A stretch of 64,000 nt of DNA from SCUB01 sp041918675 (GTDB taxonomy: Bacteria; Pseudomonadota; Alphaproteobacteria; Rhizobiales; Xanthobacteraceae), in NCBI GenBank assembly GCA_041918675.1, contig JAYRVF010000010.1, positions 1-64,000 of the forward strand, given 5' to 3'. This document shows, in pieces, positions 6,580 through 14,702 of this stretch. Both the position numbers and the translations under genes were made by a program. The notes below the pieces were generated by a model. It was not told the origin of the DNA. It saw only the letters and a program-made list of their open reading frames with translations, and ran no database searches. Positions within the stretch are counted from its first letter, which is position 1, and every line of letters begins with the position of its first letter.

Positions 6580-9500
6580 TCAGGCTGCTGCTCTTCGGCT
6601 CACTTCTTTGAGCACGCCGATGACCTCGGTCGCTCCGCTTTGACCGAAGACACCTTCCACTCCCATTGGGTCAAGATCGGTAAAAGGGCTCTCGTATAGC
6701 AAGCGCGGGTCCATCACGCCGCGTTCCGTCAGGTGGTCGATGATCATATTCAGAAATTCAATTTGATCTGATGTAAGATTCCGGCCTAGCAAGAAGGCTT
6801 CAAACGCTTTCTTGGTCGCCTCTCGCTCCATCCCAATAAGAGAACGAACGAAAAGGCCGAGTCCTCCATCGGCTCGAATTTGGTCAATCTCGTAAGTCTT
6901 GGCCCCGGCTTCGACAAAAATCCGTTCGAGTTCAGCGAGGTCAGTCGGGGTCAGAGGCTCGTTGCGGCGAAGTTTCAGAACAGCGATATGATTCTCGTTC
7001 GCCTTAAGAAAATGTCGCGCCTTCCGCAAGAAGCTTTCCATATCGGTTCCTACGCCGACCCCGCTGACCGCGACGTTCGCACCAACACCGATCTCATCTT
7101 CAAAGTCGGTGTAGATTATTGGACGGCGTCTCAATTCGATCAGCTTGACCAATGCGCGAAGCCGACGCCGAACGGTCTCCAGCACCACCACCGTGATGTC
7201 CTGCCAGAACTCGTCTGACAGGATATCCAGGATCAAGGAAAGCTCCTTTGCCACCATCGGGACATTGCCAAGCTCTTCCAGGTGGCCGCCAATTTGAACA
7301 ATCTTTTTACGAAGCTCGTTGAATGAGCTATCTGATCGCAGCACAGATAGCTGTGTTTTGAGGATGAGGAGGTCGAACTGCTTTGCAGCGATATCGTCGT
7401 CGACAATGCTCGACGGCAGTCCGGCAATCTCCTCAATGAGTTCGGTACGCTCGTCCAATCCGAGTTTCGACCATGCGCCTCCACCGGCATATTTCTCGAT
7501 CAGCCGCCGTTTGGGGCGGACAATGAAATTGTCGAGACTCATGCCTTCGACTTCATCGCGCAGTCGTTGCGCCACACTCTCCCGTAACTCCCTATACTGG
7601 GCTTCGATGTCGACGACCGAGCCTGGCTCGCCTGCATGAAGCACAGGCGTCTGGCCTTGTGTATAATCGCTCGATTCCGGCTCCTCGGCACGGTGGAGTA
7701 GTGCATCAAGCTCGCCGACGAGTTCGACGCGGGACGCGAATAATCGCTCAGCCAGAGAATCCCCCGGCGCTCCATCCGTCAAAACGGGGTTCTGGTTGAA
7801 GAATTCAAAATTCTGGCAGAAGTCGAAGACTTGGAAGAACTCTTTATGTCGTCCGGGTCCAAAAAGGTCCGGACACAAGCGTGTGCCGCGACCGATCATC
7901 TGCCAGAACTTCGTCTTCGAGCGGACAATTTTGAAGAAGACGAGATTGACGACCTCAGGGACATCGATGCCAGTGTCAAGCATGTCGACCGAAACCGCGA
8001 TGTGCGGACCCTTGTCGGCTTGACTGAAATCGTCAATGAGCGATTGGGCGTATTCGGTCTTGAAGTCAATGACGCGCGCAAACGATCCCTTGAGATACGG
8101 ATAGTTCGCATCAAAGCGCTCTACAATGAATTGTGCGTGGTCGTGATTCTTCGCAAACACAATTGTCTTGCCGACCCGGTCCCCGTCTGCGACCTTCAGA
8201 CCATGGGTCATCAAGTGCTCAAGTACCTTGTCGACGGTGTCCTTATTAAACAGCCACTTGTTGACTGCTGCCGCTTCGACCCGACTTGGCACAGAGCCAT
8301 CTTCATCCCATTCAACCGCATCCCATGCCTCCTTCTCTTCATCGGGAAGGTCCTCATATGCGATGCCCTCACGCTGAAACTTGAGCGGTACTGATACGGC
8401 TCTGGGTGGCACGAGAAAGCCATCCTTCACCGCCTCGTCGAGGCCATAGGCGTCAGTCGGCACGCCGCGTTGAAGATCGAACAATCGGTAGGTGTCGCGG
8501 TCGACCTCGTCTTTCGGCGTCGCTGTCAGACCTACCAGCAGGCTGTCAAAATAGTCAAAGATAGCCCCATACTTCCGATACACGGACCGGTGCGCTTCAT
8601 CGATCACGACCAGATCGAAATGGCCGGGGCCAAAGCGTCTCTTGCCATCTTTGGCTTCATCGATCATGCCCATCATGGTCGGATAGGTTGAGACATAGAC
8701 GCGGCCGGTGGCCTCCTTCTCCGTCACGAGATTGACCGGTGAAGCCGACGGCAGGAACCTCTTGAACGCATTAACGGCTTGATTCACGAGCGCCACCCGA
8801 TCGGCAAGGAAGAGCACGCGCCGAGCCCAATTGGCCTTCATCAGAAGCTCGCTGAGCGCAATCACGGTCCGCGTCTTGCCGGCGCCTGTCGCCATTACAA
8901 GGAGCGCCCGGCGCAGATGGTCCTTTTCGAATGCTTCGGCGACGCGGCGGATGGCGCGCGTTTGATAGAAACGCTCGACGATGGTTTGGTCGATATCAGC
9001 CGCGCTCAGCGGCTTCAGCGTCGCACGCCGCCGAATGGCGAGTTCAAGTTCGTCCTTGGTCAGGAACCCTTGAATGTCCCGTGGTGGGTAGCGTTGGTCA
9101 TCCCAGATCCAATGCTCATAGCCATTGGTGTAAAAGATCACCGGGCGTTGACCAAACTGCTTCTCCAGGCAGTCGGCGTAGAGCTTTGCCTGTTGCTGGC
9201 CGACACGCGCATCCCGTTTCGTGCGCTTCGCCTCGATAAGCCCAAGAGGCTTGCCATCATCGCCCCAGAGCACGTAGTCGACAAAGCCATCGCCTGAATT
9301 GCTTGGCATGCCCGTCACTGGAAATTCCGTGTCGTGGCCTGGGTTGCTGAAAGTCCACCCCGCTTCAGCCAGCAGAAGGTCAATGAACGCATCGCGGGTC
9401 GTTGCCTCGTCATAGTCGTGTGTGTCCGCGACCTTGGCATTTGCGGCTTTCGCCTTCGCGACTTCGGCCCGAAGCGTCGTAATCTCCGCTTCCAGCTTCG

Positions 9501-10047
9501 CGCGTTCAGTCTCGCTGGCGAGACGTTTCGCTTCCGCCTCATCGCGGGCTCTTACCGTCTCGGCAAAACGACGTGCAATTTCTTGGAGTTGCGCCAGCGA
9601 ACTGGCGGGGATGGACGAGGTCTGAGGCAACGTATTCGGCGAAAAAGCGATCCCTGCACTGGGCTTGGCCTTTCGCGCGTAGGTGTGCACAAGCCAATAG
9701 GAGAAATGGAACAGTTCGCGAAGCGCGGTCACCGCCTGCGGGAACGGTACGGCTTTTGTTTCGTGGACGGCCTTATTTCCGAGGTCTTTGATTATGCGCG
9801 CCTTGGCGACAAGCTTGTCACCGGCAAGCTTCTTGAACGTGGGCTCATGGATGCGAGCTGAAAGGGTTGTTTCGAATGGGTCTTTTAAGGTCCCGTCGTG
9901 GCGATAGAGCCACTTGACGGCAACCTCAAGCGAGAGCCGGGCATAGAAGCAGGCAGCGCGCGGATCAGCGTGGGCAAGGCTTTCGGCGCGCACGGCGTGT
10001 TCGTGCACCTCTCCGAATTCAGGCTGAAGGAATGCGAACTGCGACAT
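6580..10047 (-). CDS. hsdR: Type I restriction enzyme, endonuclease/translocase subunit HsdR
   Basis: 1155 aa; ribosome site AGGAGCG before the ATG. Order of parts: an N-terminal DUF4145-like helical domain (about 15-120), a coiled coil (about 150-205), and a PD-(D/E)xK nuclease core with D257, E272 and K274 (in VDYVL ... IEAKRT). A superfamily 2 helicase motor follows, with Walker A ATGAGKT (386-392), DEAH (483-486) and LTATP. A C-terminal domain (EcoEI-type) contacts the methylase complex. It cuts unmethylated foreign DNA after ATP-driven translocation, together with HsdM2S. It is last in the leftward operon, 13 bp after the 281-aa unknown. All key motifs are present, so it looks functional. 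Confidence 0.95.
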   Translation of the reverse strand: MSQFAFLQPEFGEVHEHAVRAESLAHADPRAACFYARLSLEVAVKWLYRHDGTLKDPFETTLSARIHEPTFKKLAGDKLVAKARIIKDLGNKAVHETKAVPFPQAVTALRELFHFSYWLVHTYARKAKPSAGIAFSPNTLPQTSSIPASSLAQLQEIARRFAETVRARDEAEAKRLASETERAKLEAEITTLRAEVAKAKAANAKVADTHDYDEATTRDAFIDLLLAEAGWTFSNPGHDTEFPVTGMPSNSGDGFVDYVLWGDDGKPLGLIEAKRTKRDARVGQQQAKLYADCLEKQFGQRPVIFYTNGYEHWIWDDQRYPPRDIQGFLTKDELELAIRRRATLKPLSAADIDQTIVERFYQTRAIRRVAEAFEKDHLRRALLVMATGAGKTRTVIALSELLMKANWARRVLFLADRVALVNQAVNAFKRFLPSASPVNLVTEKEATGRVYVSTYPTMMGMIDEAKDGKRRFGPGHFDLVVIDEAHRSVYRKYGAIFDYFDSLLVGLTATPKDEVDRDTYRLFDLQRGVPTDAYGLDEAVKDGFLVPPRAVSVPLKFQREGIAYEDLPDEEKEAWDAVEWDEDGSVPSRVEAAAVNKWLFNKDTVDKVLEHLMTHGLKVADGDRVGKTIVFAKNHDHAQFIVERFDANYPYLKGSFARVIDFKTEYAQSLIDDFSQADKGPHIAVSVDMLDTGIDVPEVVNLVFFKIVRSKTKFWQMIGRGTRLCPDLFGPGRHKEFFQVFDFCQNFEFFNQNPVLTDGAPGDSLAERLFASRVELVGELDALLHRAEEPESSDYTQGQTPVLHAGEPGSVVDIEAQYRELRESVAQRLRDEVEGMSLDNFIVRPKRRLIEKYAGGGAWSKLGLDERTELIEEIAGLPSSIVDDDIAAKQFDLLILKTQLSVLRSDSSFNELRKKIVQIGGHLEELGNVPMVAKELSLILDILSDEFWQDITVVVLETVRRRLRALVKLIELRRRPIIYTDFEDEIGVGANVAVSGVGVGTDMESFLRKARHFLKANENHIAVLKLRRNEPLTPTDLAELERIFVEAGAKTYEIDQIRADGGLGLFVRSLIGMEREATKKAFEAFLLGRNLTSDQIEFLNMIIDHLTERGVMDPRLLYESPFTDLDPMGVEGVFGQSGATEVIGVLKEVSRRAAA

Positions 10048-10060
10048 TGTCTCTTCGCTC

Positions 10061-10906
10061 CTACATCCCCCGGTAAACGATGTCGGAATTGAGTTGATGC
10101 GATAGGTATGGTGCGAAGCCAGCCAGCAACACGGTGATGGCGACCATGTCCCTCATCTCGATTTCGCGAAGGGCATGGGCGGGAGTGCCGCCGTGTCGGA
10201 TGCCCGGATAATCGGACGCAAAACGATAGAGGTTCTTCATCGCATCCCGGACTTGGTTGTGCGGCCATATGATGTTCGGAGCCAAGCCCAATTGATCGCA
10301 AATACGACCGAGCGTCGTTTCCGTCACCGCAGGGAAGCTGCGGCCGATAGCCTCGAGAAGGTTTACCTGCTTTTGGATGCAGGTCTTGATGCGACCCGCC
10401 GACGAATCGGCGCGCAGATCGCGAATGGAATCCTCGAACTCGACCATGAGTAAGTGCAAGTGGGCGTCACGCCTGACGATGTCTTTCAAGTCGCCAATGA
10501 GGCGAGCGAACACGCCAGGCAATGTCGGATGCAGCGTAAACGGCCGTCGCAGGTCGTAGCGGAGGCTGAATTTCGTTAGGAATGCTTCGACAAGGAGAAA
10601 GTATCGGTTGGCGAGCGGATCGCCGCCAAGGTCGGCTGCCACAAGGTGCGCGCGCTCGAAGAATCCAACTAGCGCTCTCTCGCCACGAACCGCCTTGCCT
10701 TTGACGCGCTGGAAAGTGGCGCGGCCACGCGCCGGATCGCTGGCAACCTCCGCCAACGCCTGAGGTGCGGGCGGCGAGATGAAGGCTAAGGATAGCTCGC
10801 GGTAGAGCTCCGAAAATAAATCAGGCGGCGCGTCTAAATGTTTGGCAAGCGGCGACCACACGTCTCGCCATGTTTCGGACCACACGGGAAGGAACTCACC
10901 ACGCAT
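10061..10906 (-). CDS. Protein of unknown function inside the R-M operon (281 aa)
   Basis: Lies 3 bp after hsdS and 13 bp before hsdR, so it is co-transcribed and translated with the restriction genes. It starts MRGEFLPVWSETWRDVW. The protein is mostly helical, has no membrane segment, and has no nuclease, methylase or ATPase motif that I can see. The last hundred residues run through an AIGRSF-like helix and a conserved-looking turn DYPGIRHGG, then a hydrophobic helix (MVAITVLLAGFAPYLSHQL). That end resembles the C-terminal domain of some abortive-infection proteins. The resemblance is weak and I do not assign a function. A role as anti-phage accessory or as modulator of HsdR is possible from context only. 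Confidence 0.8.
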   Translation of the reverse strand: MRGEFLPVWSETWRDVWSPLAKHLDAPPDLFSELYRELSLAFISPPAPQALAEVASDPARGRATFQRVKGKAVRGERALVGFFERAHLVAADLGGDPLANRYFLLVEAFLTKFSLRYDLRRPFTLHPTLPGVFARLIGDLKDIVRRDAHLHLLMVEFEDSIRDLRADSSAGRIKTCIQKQVNLLEAIGRSFPAVTETTLGRICDQLGLAPNIIWPHNQVRDAMKNLYRFASDYPGIRHGGTPAHALREIEMRDMVAITVLLAGFAPYLSHQLNSDIVYRGM

Positions 10907-10909
10907 GTC

Positions 10910-12073
10910 TCACAGCTCCCCGCGAAAAGCGTGGTGCTGGAGACTGGCAAAAAGCGTGTCGAGGATTTTTGCCTGATTTTCGGCAGACACTTGCACTTTA
11001 CTTGCGGTGTCAAGTCCGATTTTGAATGCTTCTTGCACATCAATAGGCGGGATCGGCAAAGCAATTGACTTGATGATACCCATGTTCAACCCAGGCATCA
11101 CCGCCCCCTTTGTCTGAATACCCATTTGTCTCAAGACGGCGGGATGCTGAAGGAACGCAGCATGCAAGAATTCGGGCAACACCTCCGACGTTTTTACAGT
11201 GATGCAACACAGATGTTTCGTGTTTATAGCAATCGGAATATCATCTGGCACAACCGCACAACGGCCGCATGTGCCCATAATAGTAATCAAAACATCACGA
11301 GGCCGTACCGTATAACGACGTAAGTGTTGATATTTTTCAGGAGTAATGAATCGTCGCTCATCCCACTGAAACCTGTTCTTGACCGTGTTGTCGATTCCGA
11401 GAACCGCAACTCCTGCATCGACGAATTCCGAGTGAAGGAGTTGGCTTCCAAATGGGCCCGTGCGGATGTCAGCCGAAATGTCGGCAACGGTTCTGATTGG
11501 CCATGCTGTCGCGCTATTGTTGACGAAAATGTCTGTAAAGGTGGCTATCCGCAGATTATCCAACTGTTTGATCATCTCTCGCCGCTTTCGGCGCAATGTG
11601 TCGGCTTGATCAAGGATAGCCGCGACTCGTCGCTGTTGATCAAGCGGAGGGAGAGGTATGCGGAGGGCCTTCAAGACGTCTAATGTGATGCCTTTGACGG
11701 TCGCACCAGTTGCATGCCGTTCGAGCTGAGGGCCATTGACGAGCAAACAGTGAAGCAAGTAGCGGCGGTCTACTCGAGGACCGGGGATCAACGCTTTGAG
11801 GTCCTGGTTAATCGCCAAATCAATAGTGTTGATTGCAGCCTTTCCGACTGCCATTCGAGTTGGAACGATAACTGATCCGGCGGGAATTATATTTGTTGCA
11901 GAATTGGCGACACCTGCATCCGAAATTCTATCGATCGTGCTTTCTAATTCCGTGGATTTGAAATCCTTAACGGATGCCCATGGCACGTCTCCGTCCCAAT
12001 AAGCTGGAACCGATTTGTCGGGCGTGCCGCCGCCCAAGATCGTAACAAGCTCTCCAAGAGGAACAGAGTTCAC
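10910..12073 (-). CDS. hsdS: Type I R-M specificity subunit HsdS
   Basis: 387 aa with the classic two-repeat build. Target-recognition domain 1 (VPLGELVTILGGGTPDKS ... WASVKDF) is followed by a conserved spacer helix (PLPPLDQQRRVAAILDQADT). Target-recognition domain 2 (about 200-330) is followed by a second spacer (PIPPIDVQEAF ... ILDTLFASLQHHAF). The two domains each read half of a bipartite DNA site and the helices set the gap between halves. It overlaps the end of hsdM by 4 bp (ATGA), a sign of translational coupling. The two TRDs are clearly different, so the target should be asymmetric; the sequence it reads cannot be told from here. Confidence 0.95.
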   Translation of the reverse strand: MNSVPLGELVTILGGGTPDKSVPAYWDGDVPWASVKDFKSTELESTIDRISDAGVANSATNIIPAGSVIVPTRMAVGKAAINTIDLAINQDLKALIPGPRVDRRYLLHCLLVNGPQLERHATGATVKGITLDVLKALRIPLPPLDQQRRVAAILDQADTLRRKRREMIKQLDNLRIATFTDIFVNNSATAWPIRTVADISADIRTGPFGSQLLHSEFVDAGVAVLGIDNTVKNRFQWDERRFITPEKYQHLRRYTVRPRDVLITIMGTCGRCAVVPDDIPIAINTKHLCCITVKTSEVLPEFLHAAFLQHPAVLRQMGIQTKGAVMPGLNMGIIKSIALPIPPIDVQEAFKIGLDTASKVQVSAENQAKILDTLFASLQHHAFRGEL

Positions 12074-13629
12074 CCTAGCATCTCCTCAAGCTTCTTCAAC
12101 CCGCCTGCAATCTCTCCTTCCAGTCTTTGGAGTGCGACGATGATGTCCACAGGCGCATCATGCGTAACCTCGGCGCGCTCGGTTTCTTTGTAACGGTTGA
12201 GCGAAAGATCGTACGACCCATCCTTACTGATATCTGACTTCGCAACGCAGAAGCTTTGCGCCGTACGCGGTCGTTCGCGTTCAGAGCCATTGCGCTCATT
12301 CCATCGGATAGCGACATCTGGCAAATTATTTTTGCTATGCTCATCCTCCGCCAATCGGCTAAAAGGCGTCGGCCCAAGCTTTTCTTCGGCCAACATCGGT
12401 TGGCGCTTGTCGTCAAGGGACCATCCGTCCGCCTTCACGTCGTAGAACCAGACACGGTCCGTGCCGCCGACACCGGTCTTGGTGAAGACGAGGATCGCAG
12501 TGGATACGCCCGCATAGGGCCGGAAGACGCCCGAGGGTAGCGAAATGACGGCGTCGAGCTTGTGATCCTCAACCAGCATCCTACGCAGCGCCTTGTGTGC
12601 CGTAGATGAGCCAAAGAGCACGCCGTCCGGGACGATGACCGCTGCGCGTCCGCCGGTCTTTAGGAGCCGCAGGAACAGTGCGAGAAAAAGAAGCTCGGTT
12701 TTCTTGGTCTTGACGACTTGTTGGAGGTCTTTCGCAGTCGACTCGTAATCCAGCGATCCCGCAAACGGTGGATTGGCGAGGACTAGGCTGTAGCGCTCCT
12801 TCTCGTCTGCGATGTCCTGCGCCAGGGAGTCACGCGCAATTATAATAGGATTCTCGATTCCGTGCAGGATCATGTTCATCGAGCCGATGCGCAACATCGT
12901 CGGATCGAAATCGAAGCCATGGAACATGCTCGTATGAAAATGCTTCCGCAGCTTCGAATCGCGGAAGATTTCGGCGTGCTTGTCTCTTAGGTAGTCGCCG
13001 GCTGCCACGAGAAAGCCGCAGGTCCCCGCGGCCGGATCGCAAATGACATCCTTAGGAGTCGGTTCGGTCAGTTCCACCATCAGCTTGATGATGTGGCGAG
13101 GTGTACGGAATTGCCCGTTCTGCCCAGCACTCGCGATCATGCTCAGCATGTACTCGTAGATATCGCCCTTGGTGTCGCGGTCGCTCATCTCGATCTTGTC
13201 GATTTTTTCGACGACTTTGGCGAGCAAGCCGGCCGAGGGAATGCCGAACCGCGCTTCCCTCATGTGTTGGGCAACGGAACTGTCCTTGTCTTTCGCGACC
13301 TCTTCGCGAAGAAACGGAAAGACGTGATCTGCGACCACGCCGAACATTTCATCAGGCTCAAATAATTTGAAGCGCGACCAACGCAAATCTTCGTAAGGTC
13401 GGCCCCCGTCTTTGCCGCGCTTGTCCTTCCCTTTCGGAAAGATGCGCCGTTCAATTGGCTGATTGAAACGGGTCGCCTTTGCCTCTTCGAGCGTGTGCAG
13501 CTCATCGAGCCGCTTGATGAACAGCAGGTACGTGATCTGCTCCATGACTGCGAGCGGATTTGACAGACCTCCGGACCAGAAGTCATTCCAGATGCTGTCG
13601 ATCTGGTTGCGGATTTCACCCACGAGCAT
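12070..13629 (-). CDS. hsdM: Type I R-M DNA adenine methyltransferase HsdM
   Basis: 519 aa. The N-terminal helical domain (MEQITYLLFIKRLDE) is followed by the SAM-binding motif I DPAAGTCGFL (198-207) and the catalytic motif IV NPPF (286-289), as in N6-adenine methylases of the gamma class. It modifies host DNA at the HsdS target and forms the HsdM2S core of the restriction complex. It begins 51 bp after the stop of the WYL regulator in the same direction, with no terminator that I can see between them. It therefore probably belongs to one operon: regulator-hsdM-hsdS-unknown-hsdR. Confidence 0.95.
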   Translation of the reverse strand: MLVGEIRNQIDSIWNDFWSGGLSNPLAVMEQITYLLFIKRLDELHTLEEAKATRFNQPIERRIFPKGKDKRGKDGGRPYEDLRWSRFKLFEPDEMFGVVADHVFPFLREEVAKDKDSSVAQHMREARFGIPSAGLLAKVVEKIDKIEMSDRDTKGDIYEYMLSMIASAGQNGQFRTPRHIIKLMVELTEPTPKDVICDPAAGTCGFLVAAGDYLRDKHAEIFRDSKLRKHFHTSMFHGFDFDPTMLRIGSMNMILHGIENPIIIARDSLAQDIADEKERYSLVLANPPFAGSLDYESTAKDLQQVVKTKKTELLFLALFLRLLKTGGRAAVIVPDGVLFGSSTAHKALRRMLVEDHKLDAVISLPSGVFRPYAGVSTAILVFTKTGVGGTDRVWFYDVKADGWSLDDKRQPMLAEEKLGPTPFSRLAEDEHSKNNLPDVAIRWNERNGSERERPRTAQSFCVAKSDISKDGSYDLSLNRYKETERAEVTHDAPVDIIVALQRLEGEIAGGLKKLEEMLG

Positions 13630-13680
13630 TATGCCCCCACTTTTCTGCCTGCCCCGTTCGTCAATTTTGACGAATTGCCG

Positions 13681-14565
13681 TCAATATGAAACTTCCTTCA
13701 GCGCCACGTCATAGTCAGCACGGTTAGCTACCACGACGGGCGTTTCCTTAGGTCTGTCCTGTCTCTCGGCCACGTCTAGCCGCAAGCGCTTATCCAGATA
13801 ATAGAGAAGCGCCCGACGAACCCGCAGGACGCATCGGCCATCTTGCATACCGTAGTCCCGCTGTATGGTTGTCCGCTGTGCCGTTGAGAGTTTCGGATTT
13901 GGAATGAGAATGACCTCAAAAAAAGTGGACCAGTCCGAGTCTTTTGCCGGATCGGCGAGCGGTTCGCCCATTTGTCCGATTTGCAAACATCGCGAGATGA
14001 TGAAGTCCTTGAAAACATTTTCGATGTGGCAATACGCGCGTAGATGCCAACGCAGCCCATCCGAGCCAAACGCATGCGGCGTGATCTCTCGCCAGATGGG
14101 GTCCGGCCGCACGTCATTCATTGACTGGTATTCGATGGCGATCGAACGTTTAGTCCTCACAGCCGTGAGGAATTGCCTCAGTGCATACGGTTGCACCCGG
14201 CGAGTCGGGACCGGCGTTACGCCGACATCCGGCAATTCCGCGATCCAAGTATCGGAAGGGGCAATGACATCTTCCGAAATCGCTTTTAGCTGCGCCAGGT
14301 AGCGTTCTGCGTTGGGCTTGAGCAATATTGGACAAAACTCGGGGGTGGGCAGGTATCGCTTCTCGCTTGAGTCGTACCGGATGTTGGTGGGCGCGATCTC
14401 GCGATACTGCGTCAGGTCGTTCGATGCCTGCGGAACTGACACGCCGAACCTCGCCGTAATGTCAGATCGATTGACCCAGCCCTCCCAAAACAGCCGAAAC
14501 TCAATAAATTCAAGGCGTTGCTCCGCTCCCCATCGCAGGCGGGTGCTCGGGCTGTCCACTGGCAT
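13681..14565 (-). CDS. capW: WYL-domain transcriptional regulator, CapW/BrxR type
   Basis: 294 aa from the ATG at 14565, which has an AGGAGG ribosome site; the longer frame is rejected. Order: winged helix-turn-helix (RLEFIEFRLFWEGWVNRSDIT, then FGVSVPQASNDLTQY), a linker with the typical RYLPTPEFCPIL stretch, and a WYL domain (RSIAIEYQSM ... WHLRAYC ... FIISRC). A C-terminal WCX-like dimerisation extension follows. This layout is that of the CapW/BrxR repressors that silence CBASS, BREX and other defence operons until infection. Here it stands first in the R-M operon and divergent from the CBASS operon, with a long palindrome overlapping both promoters. The ligand that would release it is unknown. 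Confidence 0.88.
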   Translation of the reverse strand: MPVDSPSTRLRWGAEQRLEFIEFRLFWEGWVNRSDITARFGVSVPQASNDLTQYREIAPTNIRYDSSEKRYLPTPEFCPILLKPNAERYLAQLKAISEDVIAPSDTWIAELPDVGVTPVPTRRVQPYALRQFLTAVRTKRSIAIEYQSMNDVRPDPIWREITPHAFGSDGLRWHLRAYCHIENVFKDFIISRCLQIGQMGEPLADPAKDSDWSTFFEVILIPNPKLSTAQRTTIQRDYGMQDGRCVLRVRRALLYYLDKRLRLDVAERQDRPKETPVVVANRADYDVALKEVSY

Positions 14566-14578
14566 AGCCTCCTGATAA

Positions 14579-14627
14579 GGATACTTTCTTGACAGGTCGT
14601 GTTTAATGACCCATATAGATAGTATCC
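14579..14627. promoter_or_regulatory. 49-bp imperfect palindrome: probable CapW-type operator for both defence operons
   Basis: The two 20-bp arms (14579-14598 and 14608-14627) match as inverted repeats in 15 of 20 positions, around a centre at 14603. The outer GGATACT / AGTATCC and inner GGTC / GACC blocks are perfect. The palindrome covers the -35 and -10 of the rightward promoter and the -10 of the leftward promoter. Binding by the adjacent WYL protein is inferred from position and from how CapW and BrxR work. Confidence 0.75.
14589..14619 (+). promoter_or_regulatory. Rightward promoter for the CBASS operon
   Basis: A perfect TTGACA (14589-14594) is followed after 19 bp by TATAGA (14614-14619). 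The spacing is longer than ideal, so unrepressed strength may be moderate. Transcription would start near 14626 and leave a leader of about 77 bases before the CD-NTase ATG. Confidence 0.5.
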
Positions 14628-14647
14628 GCATCCGATTCTCAGGTCAA
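14619..14647 (-). promoter_or_regulatory. Leftward promoter for the WYL regulator and R-M operon
   Basis: On the minus strand TTGACC (14647-14642), an exact 17-bp spacer and TACTAT (14624-14619) make a good sigma70-type promoter. Its -10 lies in the right arm of the palindrome and abuts the -10 of the rightward promoter. Predicted transcription start near 14612, about 47 bases before the regulator ATG. Confidence 0.65.
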
Positions 14648-14702
14648 CGCCAAATTGGCCGCCACCACCTCGGGTGCACAGCAACTTTGAGGTGTATGCG
14701 CC

